NCBI GenBank assembly: GCA_013399115.1
Contig: VXAA01003936.1
Span: forward strand, 65,475-129,474
Direction of reading: 5' to 3'
Length of the DNA: 64,000 nucleotides
Source: Anseranas semipalmata
Lineage: Eukaryota > Chordata > Aves > Anseriformes > Anseranatidae
Position numbers and translations under genes: made by a program. Positions 8,960 through 19,820 of this stretch are shown here, in pieces. The notes below the pieces were generated by a model. The model made no database searches and was not told the origin of the DNA. It saw nothing but the letters and a program-made list of their open reading frames with translations. The stretch's first letter is position 1. The number at the start of each line of letters is the position of its first letter.

Positions 8960-11900
8960 TGATGTGTTCTATATACATCTTTGGCTAATATTCTAAACCA
9001 CAGGGTGACTTGGGTGCACTGAGATTGGGTGCATGATAATACAATGCTTGTAGCTTGTAGCCTGTCAGAGCTCTGTGTGGTGTATTTGGGTATGATAGAT
9101 GGTCTCTGTTTTAGTGTCATTAGATAAAACATGTTTGTCAAGCACACGATACATTATCTTGAGGTACTGCATTTTTGCAGCAGCTAACATCCAGGCACAA
9201 CACTGTTGCTTGGAAGTAGAAAACGCAACGTGGGTTACACAGAGATCAGCCATCCAGACAAGGTTTTCAATGAGCCCCCCAGGGAAATGAACACGTCCTG
9301 CAGGATGTCCTTGTTTTGGCAAATGGGTGTCACTGAAAGAGAAGGGAATCTCTTTTCTCCCTGCTCTGTTAGAGAGTGAGGATGGGGTTTGGCAGCTCCG
9401 ACTAGAAAGTTTTTTCCCCCTGGGGGCACAAATGCCCAAGTCTGGGTGGTACCTCTGCAGCAGGGTGGGGATTAAACAGGGCTCAGAGGTGAGAGCCGGC
9501 TGCCAGTCACATGCAAAAGCGTGGGGATGGATGTCTGAGGTGCTGGTTACACCAGGTTAAACGCTTGCCCAGAGGGCTGGGTTATACCACGGTGAAGAGC
9601 GAGCGTGCTGGCCACATCCTGCACCTCCACACATCCGCGCACTCTCCTGCTGTCCAGGCACACACGTGGATGCTCACGACAGCAGAACCGAGCCCACAAA
9701 GAACAGCTTCTGAAATATCTCCAAATTACATCTCAGATCAAACAGTTTGTGTGTGCGTGTGTTTTGTTTTGTTTCTTTTAACAGCTTTTTTTGCCAGCAA
9801 ATTGGAGCATGAGAGCAAACACTGCAATGGCAAAGGGTTCCAGCGGCCGGGGACCTCTGCTTTTGACCGCGTCTACACTGCCAAGTGAGTAGCAAGCCCT
9901 GCACAGCCGGTGGGGCAGAGAAGGGCTCACCTCCCTCTTCCTTAGGGCTTAATTCACATATTTTTGGGGTCCGAAGGTGGGCACCCAATGCCCTCAGCTT
10001 GAAGCTCTGCTCTGCAATCCCATCACTGTGTGCATTGCAGCAGTGTTTAGACCCGCGCTCTCAAGTGTGTTTGCTGGTGAACCCAGGACTTGCAGCCCTG
10101 CTGCGTATTATGTCCTGCCACTTGGGAAGCAGTTCCCCCAGCAGCACCTGAAGCTGGACGTGTGACACAGCACAGCTGGTGTCCCAAACACACTGCAGCT
10201 CGAAAGGGAAGAGATGCTGGCTGGAGGAGCGGGTGGGTGGCAGAGCTCCTAACAAAGCCCCGCTCCTCTCTGCTCTCCTCTTCCCCACCACATTCAGTGC
10301 ATCTTGTCTTTGACATCCCTTCAGAGGGAGCAGAGAGGAAAATTAATTCCAACCCAGAAGAAAAAAAGAACATAAAATATTTTTTATTACCCGTGAAGTA
10401 CTGGCATTGCGCTTGAAAAGGCACAGGACATCAAACCGCTGCCCTTCACAGGTGTGTGACCTCTGCGAGAGGAGGATACCTCCCTCTGGGAGAGCGTTCC
10501 CAGCTGAAGAAGGGAGTCGGAAACAATTCCTGTGCACGCGCAAGGAGACACGTTAACTTTGTCTGACGCTCCTTTTTGCTGCGTGGTTTTCCTCTTGTTG
10601 GCTTCGCTCAGCTCTTCATGCCCATAACTTGATTAATATGACTTAAGTACAAGGATTTCACAAGCTGACAGAGCACACATTGTCTATCACGCATGCTAGA
10701 GGAGGCAGGCGCATTTCCCAGCTGCCAGGCACGTTCGCGGGGCGGTTTGTTTCCCCGAGCAGGCAGAACAAAGGCGCCCATTCTCCACGCCAGGCGGCAG
10801 GTAAGCAAATCCCTGGGCGAGGCAGCGACCGTGCTGGGGCACGGGCACGCGAGGAGCCGCTTCGCTGGTCCTGCTCGCACGCCTGCTCTGCCCCCGGCTG
10901 CCTGCAGCATCCCCGCCATCCTGGAGCTCGTGCAGTGCAAATCCACCCCACCGTCACTCGTGGGGGAAAGAAAATGATTTTCTTTTGATTTTCCCTGTGT
11001 TCTGATTTCTCTCCCCTAAATTCCTTCATAGCCAAAACTGTGGGCACGCGTACCCTACATTTCTCGCCGTGCTTTGGTGCGCTGGGCTTCTCTGCAGCCA
11101 AGGTAACACTTATTTTTATTCCCCCTTCAACCTTACATGACTTTCAGCAGGGGATGGAGAGCGCTTTGGTGCTTTGGACTATTCCCATAGAGTTGTTGTG
11201 GGCAAGGTCCCTCTGCTTGGGGTGGAGGCTTTGGCGCCTGGATGCCGGGCATGCCATGTTATTCACCCTCAGAGCTGGAAATGGGGTCATTTGGTTAAAT
11301 TGCCGGAGCTGCCCTGGGGGGGGGCTGTGACTTCAGGCTGTGCTGGGGAGAAGGTGCCTGGGGCTGGGGAAGGAAGGTGTGTGAAAGCGGCATTGCCATC
11401 TACCTGGAGCCAACACCACACACTGAGCACTTACCTGCACTCCTGAATGATATCTCCTGCAATGCAATTGGAGTTTTCCCAAAGTTAGGGTCAGGAGAAA
11501 CTTAGCTAATTTCCTAGGGTTGGTGGCTGTTCTTTTTGGAAGAGAGGAGCTTCATGGCCAGGGGGAGAGGTGTGGGGAAAGCCGTACACTCCTTCCTGGG
11601 TTTCTGATGGGGCCAGGTGTATGTTTTGCATGGCTGAAGGCAGAATTACACCCAAAAGGTCCTCAGAAAGGGGAGAGTGGGGACAGTAGATGCAGCGGGA
11701 CCCAGGCTGGTGTTTGTAATGTGTTTCTTCTACCTTTTACACAGCTCCTGCTGCCTTTGCTGGCCTGATGTACTTGTTTGTGAGGCAGAAGTACTTTGTG
11801 GGCTACCTGGGGGAGAGGACCCAGAGGTAAGACTTTGCAGAGCCCCTTCACAAAACCCGGGGTGCTTCAGCAGCTCCCGCTCAGAATCACAGAGTCACAG

Positions 11901-12494
11901 GATGGCTGAGGCTGGCAGGGACCTCTGGAGGCCACCTGGCCCAGCCCCTGCTCAAGCAGGGACACCCAGAGCAGCTGCCCAGGACCACGTCCAGGCGGCT
12001 GCTGAAGGTCTCCAAGGAGGAGACCCCACAGCCTCTGGGCAGCCTGTGCCAGGGCTCAGCCACCCGCACAGCACACAAGTGCTGCCTGGGGTTCAGAGGG
12101 AGCCTCCTGGGTGCCACTTTGTGCCCATTGCCTCCTGCCCTGGTACTGGGCACCACTGAGAAGAGCCTGGCTCCACAGGCAGAAGTGCAAGCCAGAGCAG
12201 GACTTTCCCCCCTCCATCACAACCCCTGGGGTGCCCCAGCTGGTCTCAGCCACAGAGGCTGGAGGCCGAGGCCTCCTTGAGTGAGGTGACCCATGACAAC
12301 AAATTGCTTCCCTCCCTTCCTGTCTTCCCAGCACTCCCGGCTACTTGTTTGGGAAGCGCATCATTTTGTTCCTGTTCCTCATGTCCGTGGCTGGGATACT
12401 CAACTACTATCTCATCTTCTTCTTTGGAAGTGACTTCGAAATGTACATAAAGACGATAACCAGCGCCATCTCACCGCTGCTGCTCATCCCCTAG
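5341..12494 (+). CDS. ALOX5AP: 5-lipoxygenase-activating protein (FLAP), complete five-exon gene
   Basis: Joined coding exons 5341-5410, 9785-9884, 11032-11102, 11745-11826 and 12332-12494 total 486 bases and give 161 aa, the same length as human FLAP. Every intron is GT-AG and the exon sizes and phases are those I know for the mammalian gene. The protein belongs to the MAPEG family: four membrane helices, forming a trimer in the nuclear envelope and ER. FLAP has no known enzyme activity; it binds arachidonate and presents it to 5-lipoxygenase for leukotriene synthesis. Conserved features include the MDQE start, the AFFA segment after residue 23, NQNC near residue 57, AYPTFLAVLW, Tyr112, Lys116, Phe123 and the SPLLLIP tail. 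The start has a strong Kozak context, A at -3 and G at +4. Oddities are Ala24, Ser28 and Gly61-His62, discussed in the findings. Intron 1 holds a solo LTR and intron 4 a CR1 tail, both antisense. No frame break is seen. Confidence 0.97.
6517..7395 (-). mobile_element. Solo LTR of an avian endogenous retrovirus, antisense in ALOX5AP intron 1
   Basis: Read on the minus strand, the element starts TGTATTGGGTTTACGTGGCA at about 7,395 and ends in GTTAAACCACCA near 6,517, the TG...CA form of an LTR. A minus-strand AATAAA lies at 6,699-6,704 (TTTATT on the plus strand), which supports this polarity. The body is GC-rich and made of degenerate repeats of a CTCC-(N)-GGG(C)TGCAG type unit, which explains the overlapping Trp/Arg/Pro-rich open frames at 6,827-7,430. 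I recall this LTR type from many bird genomes but not its family name. No gag, pol or env sequence adjoins it, so it is a solo LTR. I could not find a target-site duplication, so the ends are approximate. One N lies at 7,314. Confidence 0.75.
8921..8957. repeat. ALOX5AP: (TA)n microsatellite in ALOX5AP intron 1
   Basis: An uninterrupted TA dinucleotide tract of about 37 bases. It is likely to vary in length between individuals. Confidence 0.97.
9785..9884 (+). CDS. ALOX5AP: ALOX5AP coding exon 2
   Basis: Encodes residues 24-56 and two bases of codon 57, covering the end of helix 1, the first loop (LEHESKHCNGKGFQR) and the start of helix 2. The acceptor is ...AACAG at 9,784 and the donor is GTGAGT at 9,885. 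Codon 24 is completed across the junction as GCT (Ala). Confidence 0.96.
9885..11031 (+). other. ALOX5AP: ALOX5AP intron 2 (1,147 bp)
   Basis: Donor GTGAGT, acceptor CTTCATAG. No repeat or exon recognised inside. Confidence 0.85.
11032..11102 (+). CDS. ALOX5AP: ALOX5AP coding exon 3
   Basis: Completes Asn57 and encodes Gln58-Gln80 plus the first base of codon 81: QNCGHAYPTFLAVLWCAGLL then CSQ. Acceptor CATAG at 11,031 and donor GTAACA at 11,103. Residues 61-62 read Gly-His where human FLAP has Val-Asp. Confidence 0.95.
11103..11744 (+). other. ALOX5AP: ALOX5AP intron 3 (642 bp)
   Basis: Donor GTAACA, acceptor with a short pyrimidine tract and ACACAG. Nothing else recognised. Confidence 0.85.
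11745..11826 (+). CDS. ALOX5AP: ALOX5AP coding exon 4
   Basis: Encodes residues 81-107 and two bases of codon 108: helix 3 (PAAFAGLMYLFVRQKYFVG) and the cytosolic loop YLGERTQ. Codon 81, split across the junction, is GCT (Ala). Donor GTAAGA at 11,827. Confidence 0.96.
11884..12176 (-). mobile_element. CR1 LINE 3' tail, antisense, in ALOX5AP intron 4
   Basis: The plus strand starts with ACAGAATC-type octamers, which are the reverse of the CR1 3' terminal repeat, followed by about 290 bp of the CR1 3' region. On the minus strand the end of ORF2 is legible (PSETFSSRLDVVLGS-like). The element is heavily 5' truncated. It is about 97% identical (nine differences seen by eye) to the copy at 19,321. 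Its 5' end lies only 155 bp from the exon 5 acceptor. Confidence 0.9.
12332..12494 (+). CDS. ALOX5AP: ALOX5AP coding exon 5 and stop
   Basis: Completes Ser108 and encodes residues 109-161, then TAG: helix 4 (LFLFLMSVAGILNYYLIFFF) and the C-terminal SDFEMYIKTITSAISP, then LLLIP. Acceptor CCCAG at 12,331. Tyr112, Lys116 and Phe123, known pocket residues in human FLAP, are kept; residue 113 is Leu where human has Ile. Confidence 0.96.
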
Positions 12495-13200
12495 CTCCCC
12501 GCAGCACTGAGGGGGTCAGCCTGCTTCACGTGCCGATACCCAGAAGCAGCCATAATTCAGCTGTTTAAGAAATGAACCTATAACCCTTTCAGATTGCTGT
12601 AAATCTAGCGCTCAGTGGGCTTTGTAGTTTGATTTAACCTTGCTTTTTCCTTCAGGAAAAAGATTTATTGTGAGTGCTCAGCATGCCCAAGGAACGGTAA
12701 CAACTTCCAGTTAATTCTTCAGAGTTTTTTTCCATAAACTGCAGCTTGAAAGCTGATTGCGTGACTGTAAGGGACATTTTATGCTTTCATCGTAACTGTG
12801 TTGTCCTTAGCTCCTGTCATGAAAACCAGGAGCCTCTCAGCCTCACCCCTGAAGGATTGTGCAGCCACGACCATCTCCCACAGTTGTCCTCACATGCATG
12901 CAGGCTTTGACCACTGTCCTGCACCCAGCTGCCCAAGCAAATGCCCAGGGCTGCCTCTTCTGCCACCATTTCCTTGCATTTGTTGGTGACCGAGTGCAGG
13001 AGGACGGCAAGTTGGCCCCTGTCTGGTCTTCCTTGGTCAATATTCATGTGTGTAATGCTCCCAGCACTGATCTCATCCACGCCTCAACCTGGGTGTTCGC
13101 CCAGAGCTGTGGACAGGGGTCTTGGGTCAACGAGCACCTGGTATATTGATGGGGTTGTTTTTGTTTCGCTTTGCTTAATAAAGCAGCCTAAAAGAATGAA
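12495..13200 (+). other. ALOX5AP: ALOX5AP 3' UTR
   Basis: About 700 bases run from the stop codon to the first canonical AATAAA at 13,177-13,182, with cleavage expected 10-30 bases later. The end is inferred from the signal only. Confidence 0.65.
13177..13182 (+). promoter_or_regulatory. ALOX5AP: ALOX5AP poly(A) signal
   Basis: A canonical AATAAA, 683 bases after the stop codon and preceded by a T/G-rich run. It is the first good hexamer downstream of the gene. Confidence 0.7.
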
Positions 13201-13205
13201 ATCCA

Positions 13206-16200
13206 TTCGCTCCCATCTTCCTCACTTTGTGCACCATCCCGGTACTCAGAGGCTCGACAGGATGCAGGCGAGTGGTGCAGCCCCGGGCTCTTGTGGGAGC
13301 TGCTGGTGGCCGTGAGCAGCCCCAAGGGACACGTCTTTAACAGCTCCCTCCCTATTAGCAAGCTCAATTTGCCGCCTCCATCACTAACGATGTGCCCCTG
13401 CATGCCCATGCCAAGGAGCAGACCGAGGCAGGCAAACAGCCCGGCGCAACCTTTGTAGGCATTGTACCATAAGAGCGCTTAAGCTCTTAAGCCTGTCTGA
13501 TTACCACATGCAGGATGGGTAAAGCTGCATTTTATGACTCCTTTGGGAGGGACAGAGTCATGGCTACGTGAGAAGAGGGTTAGCAGAGCCGTGTGCCAAA
13601 GAGAACAGCCTGCCTTCATACTGACGGCTTCATGCCACGCTTCTCTGCTGCCCTCTCTCTCCGTAAGTCATCAGCAGCCACCCATCCTCGGTGGTGGCCC
13701 ACCATGTGTCCTGCGTCCCGTGGGACCAGCCCGAGCAGGGGGACCAGCCACCAAGGGACAACAGCACCTCAGGAGGAGAGGGGCAGCCCCTCGTGGTCTG
13801 GAGTGACAGAGCTCATCCGCATTGCTGGCACTGGCAAAGGCTCACGCTGCCACCACCGTTACTCACTTCAGAGCAGGAGATGCTTTCAGGGGCTCCACCA
13901 GCACCGCAGGCCTTGCTCTCTGGCCAGTCTGGTCTCCCTGAGGTCTGAGGCTTGGTTAAGGAGACCATCACTTGTTGGAGGTGGCTCTCCCAACATGATG
14001 TGTCTGCCTTGCAGGTCTCACCAGCTGGGTGAGGCTCCCCTGGTGTCCTTTTTGTCCTCTGCAGCAAGGAGCAGCCTGCTTGAGCTCCTTCCGACAGCTC
14101 CCGCTAGCATGAGAAGAGATGCTCCACCAGCCTCCCGATTCTCTCAGCTACAAGGGCAAAGGATGGTTCAAATGTCACTTTGGGGTTAGATAATCCAACC
14201 CAGCGCGCTCAGGGTTCTCTGTCAACTCAATGGCTAGCTTCTACACACCTGTATGTAGGTGAGATCAGTTCGGAGGGAACTAAGTCAGGCCCATCTTCTG
14301 CTGTAATAATTTACTTTGCAAGAATTTCACCTACTTCCTCAAAGCCTTTCTGATAACAAAAGAAATGAAAATGTAGGCAAAATCTATTTTCCATCTGTCT
14401 ATAAATGGAAACGATGATAGTCCCAGACAGACAAACAGGTGGTGCATGAACTGATCACTATGTAAATTCTCCATGAATGTCACACTCTGTTTTCTGTGCT
14501 GCAGGCAAGGCTTGTGGTTGCATTTGCCTTTTTGCTCTTTCTATGAAAAAAAGGCAACGCCAGTGTTATTTGGGCTTTCCCCACTGTGTTGCAGAAGTCC
14601 AGTTTTTGTTTTCTGCAGGCAAAACCACCCTGTTCTGGGTGGTGCAGTCACCAGGACTTTGCACACCAACACACCAGAAAGCTGCAAGCACAGATCCACA
14701 TGCAAAAATACATATGCTACCATAACAGACATGCGGGCGCATACTGGGGTCATATATACGTGGACCTACAAGGACCTGCTGAGCTGTGTGGGACATGGGG
14801 ACATGGCTGGTTGGTGGCAGACCCTGTGATGGCTCCTGTTCAAGGCCAGCCTGTGCTTGGTGCTGTACCCGGCATGGAGCCAGGGCTCTATGCAAACGCT
14901 GATCGCTTTGCCATCCTGCTGATTGTGCCGTTGCTGCTAATTGCCCATGTGCCCACGCCATGGGCTCTGCCCCACCAGCCGTGTCACAGCTCCTCACGAT
15001 GGTGTGCCACCACCATGCTGCCTGACCATGCACGGGCCCACAGCCCAGATGCACACATAAACACATTGTATGTGTCTATATGCATAGGCACAGCGTGTTT
15101 ACTTACTATATCTATATATAAATATATAGTAGCTGCTGAGTCATGCGAATGCTGGATTTTCAGGGAAGGCAAGGAAGCGGGTCTCTTGGGCACCAGCCCT
15201 CTCACAGCTCGCAGGCTGTGTACATCAGAGACTGCGGCGGCTGCTGGAAGCTGAGCTACGACAGGATGCTTTTCATCTGCTGACAAAGCGCCAGAGTGCA
15301 GGCAGTATTCCTGCCACAGCAGCGCATCCCCTTCCGTACAGCACTACAACCCTCTAGTGGAAACTTGGTCCTATTGGCACGCAGGTGCTTCTGGCACTGG
15401 ATGAGCTGTTCCTTCGAGATTTGAAGCCTGGCAGTGATGTAACAGCACCTACATCTCCGAACAGATGCATTTCTCCTACTGAATGCTATTTTTTATTTTT
15501 CTGCCACATCAGAGCCCCACTCCTGACGCAGGACCCCATCCTGCCCATCACATAGCAAGCAGTCCTGTTCAGCACTGAGCCTGAGCAAGCAGGTAACATC
15601 CAGGTGGGGTAATAAATCTATTCATGCCACCCACAAGAGTTTCCTACAGCATTTGCCAGATTCCCAGCTTCCTGGAAAGCACCCATTCAGTCTGTGTCAT
15701 GTCTGTGCCAGGTTTCCAAACACGTCTCTGAGGGTCAGGAGAGCAGTCCTGCTGGCATGGAGCAAAGACCGACCCTGGGTGGCATCTTCAGCTCTGAGAT
15801 TACATTTTTCTAGCAGAGCAGCTGGTTTAGCATCCACAGACACCTTTCGAAAAGCAACCCAATGCCTTGTTGGGTGGGATGCTGCCAAGCATTTAGCACA
15901 GGCCTGGCTTTGCCCTGCCCGCATCAGTGGTGCCTTTTGTAGACCACAGTGGGAGCAGGATTAGGCCATGCAGGGAATGCTTGGAAATAGTCCATCCTTG
16001 ATAAATGAAAGGGCAGCACAGAATGAGAATAGTGGTAAAACCATTCCCTGGGTTGTTCTAAAGTGGTCTCATGCTCCAGCTGGAGTGAACGGGATGAGCA
16101 TTCACATGGAGAAGCTGCAGAGCCTGGCAGAGCCCTTGCAGAGGACTTGCTGGCACCTGGCGGGGGGAAGAACCTTCCTTTTGGGCACCCAGGGGACATG

Positions 16201-17465
16201 CATGAGCTTCACCATCCCTTTGGGTAATGACAGCTCCTGTCCCCAGGACCGTCAGTGAGCTGCAGGACACCAAAGGACGAGCAGCCTCCACAGTGAGCTG
16301 CTTTTGCCCTTTAGAGGAGAAATAAATAACTTTTCAGTTCTAGCTGCAAGGATCTTCTCACTGCGAGATGATTTCGTCAGGCGGATGAGCTCTCAGGGCT
16401 CCTTGCTGGCTGCTTATGGAGCCTCTCAGATGCCACCTGCAGGGGACATCCCACACATCCCCAGGGGCAGGGGACTGGACACCAATGGACCAGCTGCAAT
16501 GTGATGCATGGAGAGCAAGCATGGAGTGTTTTTCACCTGAAAAAACAAAAACCAAAAAACAGCCAACCAGCCAAATAAAAACAAACAAAACTGAAGGAGT
16601 GGTGGTATCACAGCGGGGTTGAAATCTGGGTTGTAGCAGTGCCATGTTCACCTCGGGGCTCTGTCTGTGCACTGTGACCCCTCACAAGGCCAGAGGATGC
16701 TGCAGAAGGCTTAGGAGAAGGACTGCTGCCTGCTGTGGTGCTATTGGCCACCACTAGTACAAGCAGTGGTTGATTTATTGTTCCTGTGTTTTCCCAAGGG
16801 CGTGCCACCGCAGCCTCCATCATCGAACAATGTTATTCTGCCTTTTTGGCACTGGCTCGGTCCTTGAGGGAGGGACAGTCTGACCCCGCAGGAGCACCCT
16901 GAATGCTCTGGGATGAAGCAGGGCAGCACAGTGTCTTCACATACTTCATGCTCCTCCACAGCGCAGGAATTTCTTTTCCAAAGGCAGCAGCAGCCCTCAG
17001 CAGACAGGAGGGTTGGTGCCTGTCCCCATCAGCAGCTGTGATGCCACTGTTCCGCTGGCTGCCATGCCCCTGTGCTCTCCCACCTCTGAGGAGACCCTGA
17101 GTCCTCGTGGTGGACAGATTTACTTCCTTCCATAAACCAAAACACCCCATCATTCATCAAAGTTTAAGTTACAGCTTAGTCCTGAGCTATGTTTAAAGAT
17201 ACTGAGGCTTCTTGGAGCATGCCTGGCTCCACATGCCTTCAGCAGACACTGGTGCTGAAAACATGGTTTTTGTGGCATGACCCCACCACTCAGCCCCACC
17301 CCGACCTCATTCCCCAAATCCCACCAAGGATCTCCTGTGGTGCCAGCCCCACTTGTCCATCCCTCTCCCACACTTGATTTCCCCTCCTGTCTGTCCAATG
17401 AGCATGGCTGTTGGCAGATCTGCCTGGTGAGCCAGTGCAGGAGCTGATCTGGCTGGAAACAACAT
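13206..17465. other. Intergenic, no supported gene
   Basis: GC-moderate, unique-looking DNA. The open frames here (for example at 13,593-14,189 and 14,586-15,254) overlap one another on both strands and show no family motif. I see no recognised repeat. Confidence 0.5.
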
Positions 17466-17719
<254 letters not shown>

Positions 17720-19320
17720 ACTGAGTTATCTTTAACCCAGCTACGGTCCCCAGTCCATCACAGCCAGAGTGGCATAAACAAGATGCCACACTGCCTGGGC
17801 AGATGGGGACTCCACAGAAATACTTGTGGGGTTTCCCCTCCATCCAGTGTAAATGCCATCCTGATGTTTTAGTCTTGAGGCACTCCTGTGTGGGAGAGGT
17901 TTCCTTTCCCTAGCTCACACTAAGAGTCACCAAGCCAAAACCCCTCTTCTCACACCTCACCCAGTCCATAGGTTCACACAGCATCCCGTTCATCACAGAA
18001 AGTATGACTGTGCCTGGTTTCTGCCAGCCTTTTCCTCCTGCTGTGCCAGATCTCTGGCAGCACCAACCCTACACAAGGCATACTAGCTACACAGCTAACA
18101 AATGGAAAATAACAGCAGGAAACTGTCCGGGCTTGTTATGGGCACCAAAAACTGTGCAAGTCATTGCTTGTCCCACCCGCTGTGGGTTTAATGGCTCCTG
18201 GACTGCTGTACTGCAGAATGGTACTTTCTTTTCCCAAGCAGAGGCTTAAGTTTGAGATTTTTTTTTTTTTTTTTTTACTGAAGTAGCAGGATGTAGCCCT
18301 TCTGATGGGACTTAGCTGGCAACAGCAACGTCACGGTTCAAGTTTGCAGAGGTTTCTAATGAAACCTGAGTTCCCTGGCAAATATAATCTGAGCTTTTCC
18401 TGTCCCTACACAAGTCACACTGCAAGTAAAACAGTGTTTTATTTAAAGGGAGAACTGGAAAGCGGGAAGGTAGGTAGACAGTGATGCTTGTTAGCAGAAA
18501 GGCCTCCCAGTCATGGAGAAACACCTTATATAGGATTGTTTTACACATGCCCACCAAGCCCTTCTCTTCACCTCTTCTCACAAGGATGCCACCAAAGCCC
18601 TTGTCCCACAGGAGACCCCACTTCCCTGAACCTGGCCTTTCTTGGCTGCTGCTAACCCCGAGCTCAGGCCTTACCACCACTGCACCCCGGGGTGCCCAGC
18701 TCCAGCATTTCTCTACAAAACCTGTTTCCAAGAGACTGCCCTGTCCCCTGGGGTTTTGGGGGCCCTGCATCCCGCCTCGCTCTGTGGTAGGCTCCCTCAG
18801 CAGGCCAGGCCGCCGCTCGCCTCCCAGTCCCCACACGGTGGTTCCTGGTTTCCCTAAGCCATGCATGGTCTTGCAAGCTGCCAGCCAGCCATGTGTGCAA
18901 CATCCTAATTGGAAACAGCACGAACCCACCCTGGCTGCATTCCTGGCATTTATCAGGCACTGGGCACAAGGAGGACATGGAGATGCTCACCCATGTGGTT
19001 ATGGGCAGTCCTGGCCCACCACAGGCACTGCGTGATGCACCGGTGGCCTTGGGGTAACACAAAGGAGGCAGTGAAGGGTATGGTCGGGTCTTCCATGTGC
19101 TACCACCATGTGGGTAATGAGTAATAAGTGATGGCTGAGATGTGAGGGTACACCTTGCATGGCAAGGCTGCAGCTTCACAGAGAGCATTTGGTAGCCTGC
19201 AGGCACTGGAAGATGGTTCTCAGCTCCCTGTGCTTTTCTAACCCTCTTCGGCTCTGGGGAAGGGGTTGTCTCAACCCCACCTTTACTTCAGGTTCAGCAC
19301 CCAGCAGACTTCTCTGAGTC
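17720..19320. other. Intergenic, no supported gene
   Basis: Unique-looking sequence with a T19 run at 18,258-18,276. Open frames on both strands at 18,312-19,206 overlap and lack any recognisable domain. Confidence 0.5.
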
Positions 19321-19820
19321 AGAATCACAGAATCACAGGATGGCTGAGGTTGGCAGGGACCTCTGGAGGTCACCGGGCCCAACCCCTGCTCAAGCAGGGA
19401 CACCCAGAGCAGCTGCCCAGGACCACGTCCAGGCGGCTGCTGAAGATCTCCAAGGAGGAGACCCCACAGCTTCTGGGCAGCCTGTGCCAGGGCTCAGCCA
19501 CCCGCACAGCACACAAGTGCTGCCTGGGGTTCAGAGGGAGCCTCCTGGGTGCCACTTTGTGCCCATTGCCTCCTGTCCTGGCACTGGGCACCACTGAGAA
19601 GAGCCTGGCTCCGTCCTCTTTGCACCCCCCCCTCAGGGATTTACAGACATGGATGGGATCCCCCTGAGCCTCCTCTTCTCCAGGCTGAGCAGTCCCAGCT
19701 CTCTCAGCCTCTCCTCACAGCAGAAGTGCTCCAGTCCCTTCATCATCTTTGCTGCCCTTCACAGGACCGTTTCCAGTAGCTCCATGTCCCTCTTGTGCTG
19801 GGGGCCCAGCTATGGCCACA
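19321..19820 (-). mobile_element. CR1 LINE 3' end, antisense
   Basis: The plus strand opens with the reversed CR1 terminal octamers at 19,321 and continues about 500 bp. On the minus strand it carries the ORF2 C-terminal region ([19 protein letters not shown], then the RLDVVLGS tail). It is 5' truncated near 19,820. The first 290 bases are nearly identical to the intron 4 copy in ALOX5AP, so both come from the same recently active subfamily. Confidence 0.9.

Larger units (their letters stand above)
5411..9784 (+). other. ALOX5AP: ALOX5AP intron 1 (4,374 bp)
   Basis: Donor GTGAGA, acceptor TTTTAACAG. It contains the solo LTR at about 6,517-7,395 and a (TA)n tract at 8,921-8,957. The remainder is unique-looking sequence with no recognised exon. 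Confidence 0.9.

Noticed and set aside
13593..14189. 198-codon plus-strand frame past the ALOX5AP 3' UTR
   Set aside because: Low-complexity Ser/Leu/Arg composition, overlapping frames in other phases and no recognisable domain.
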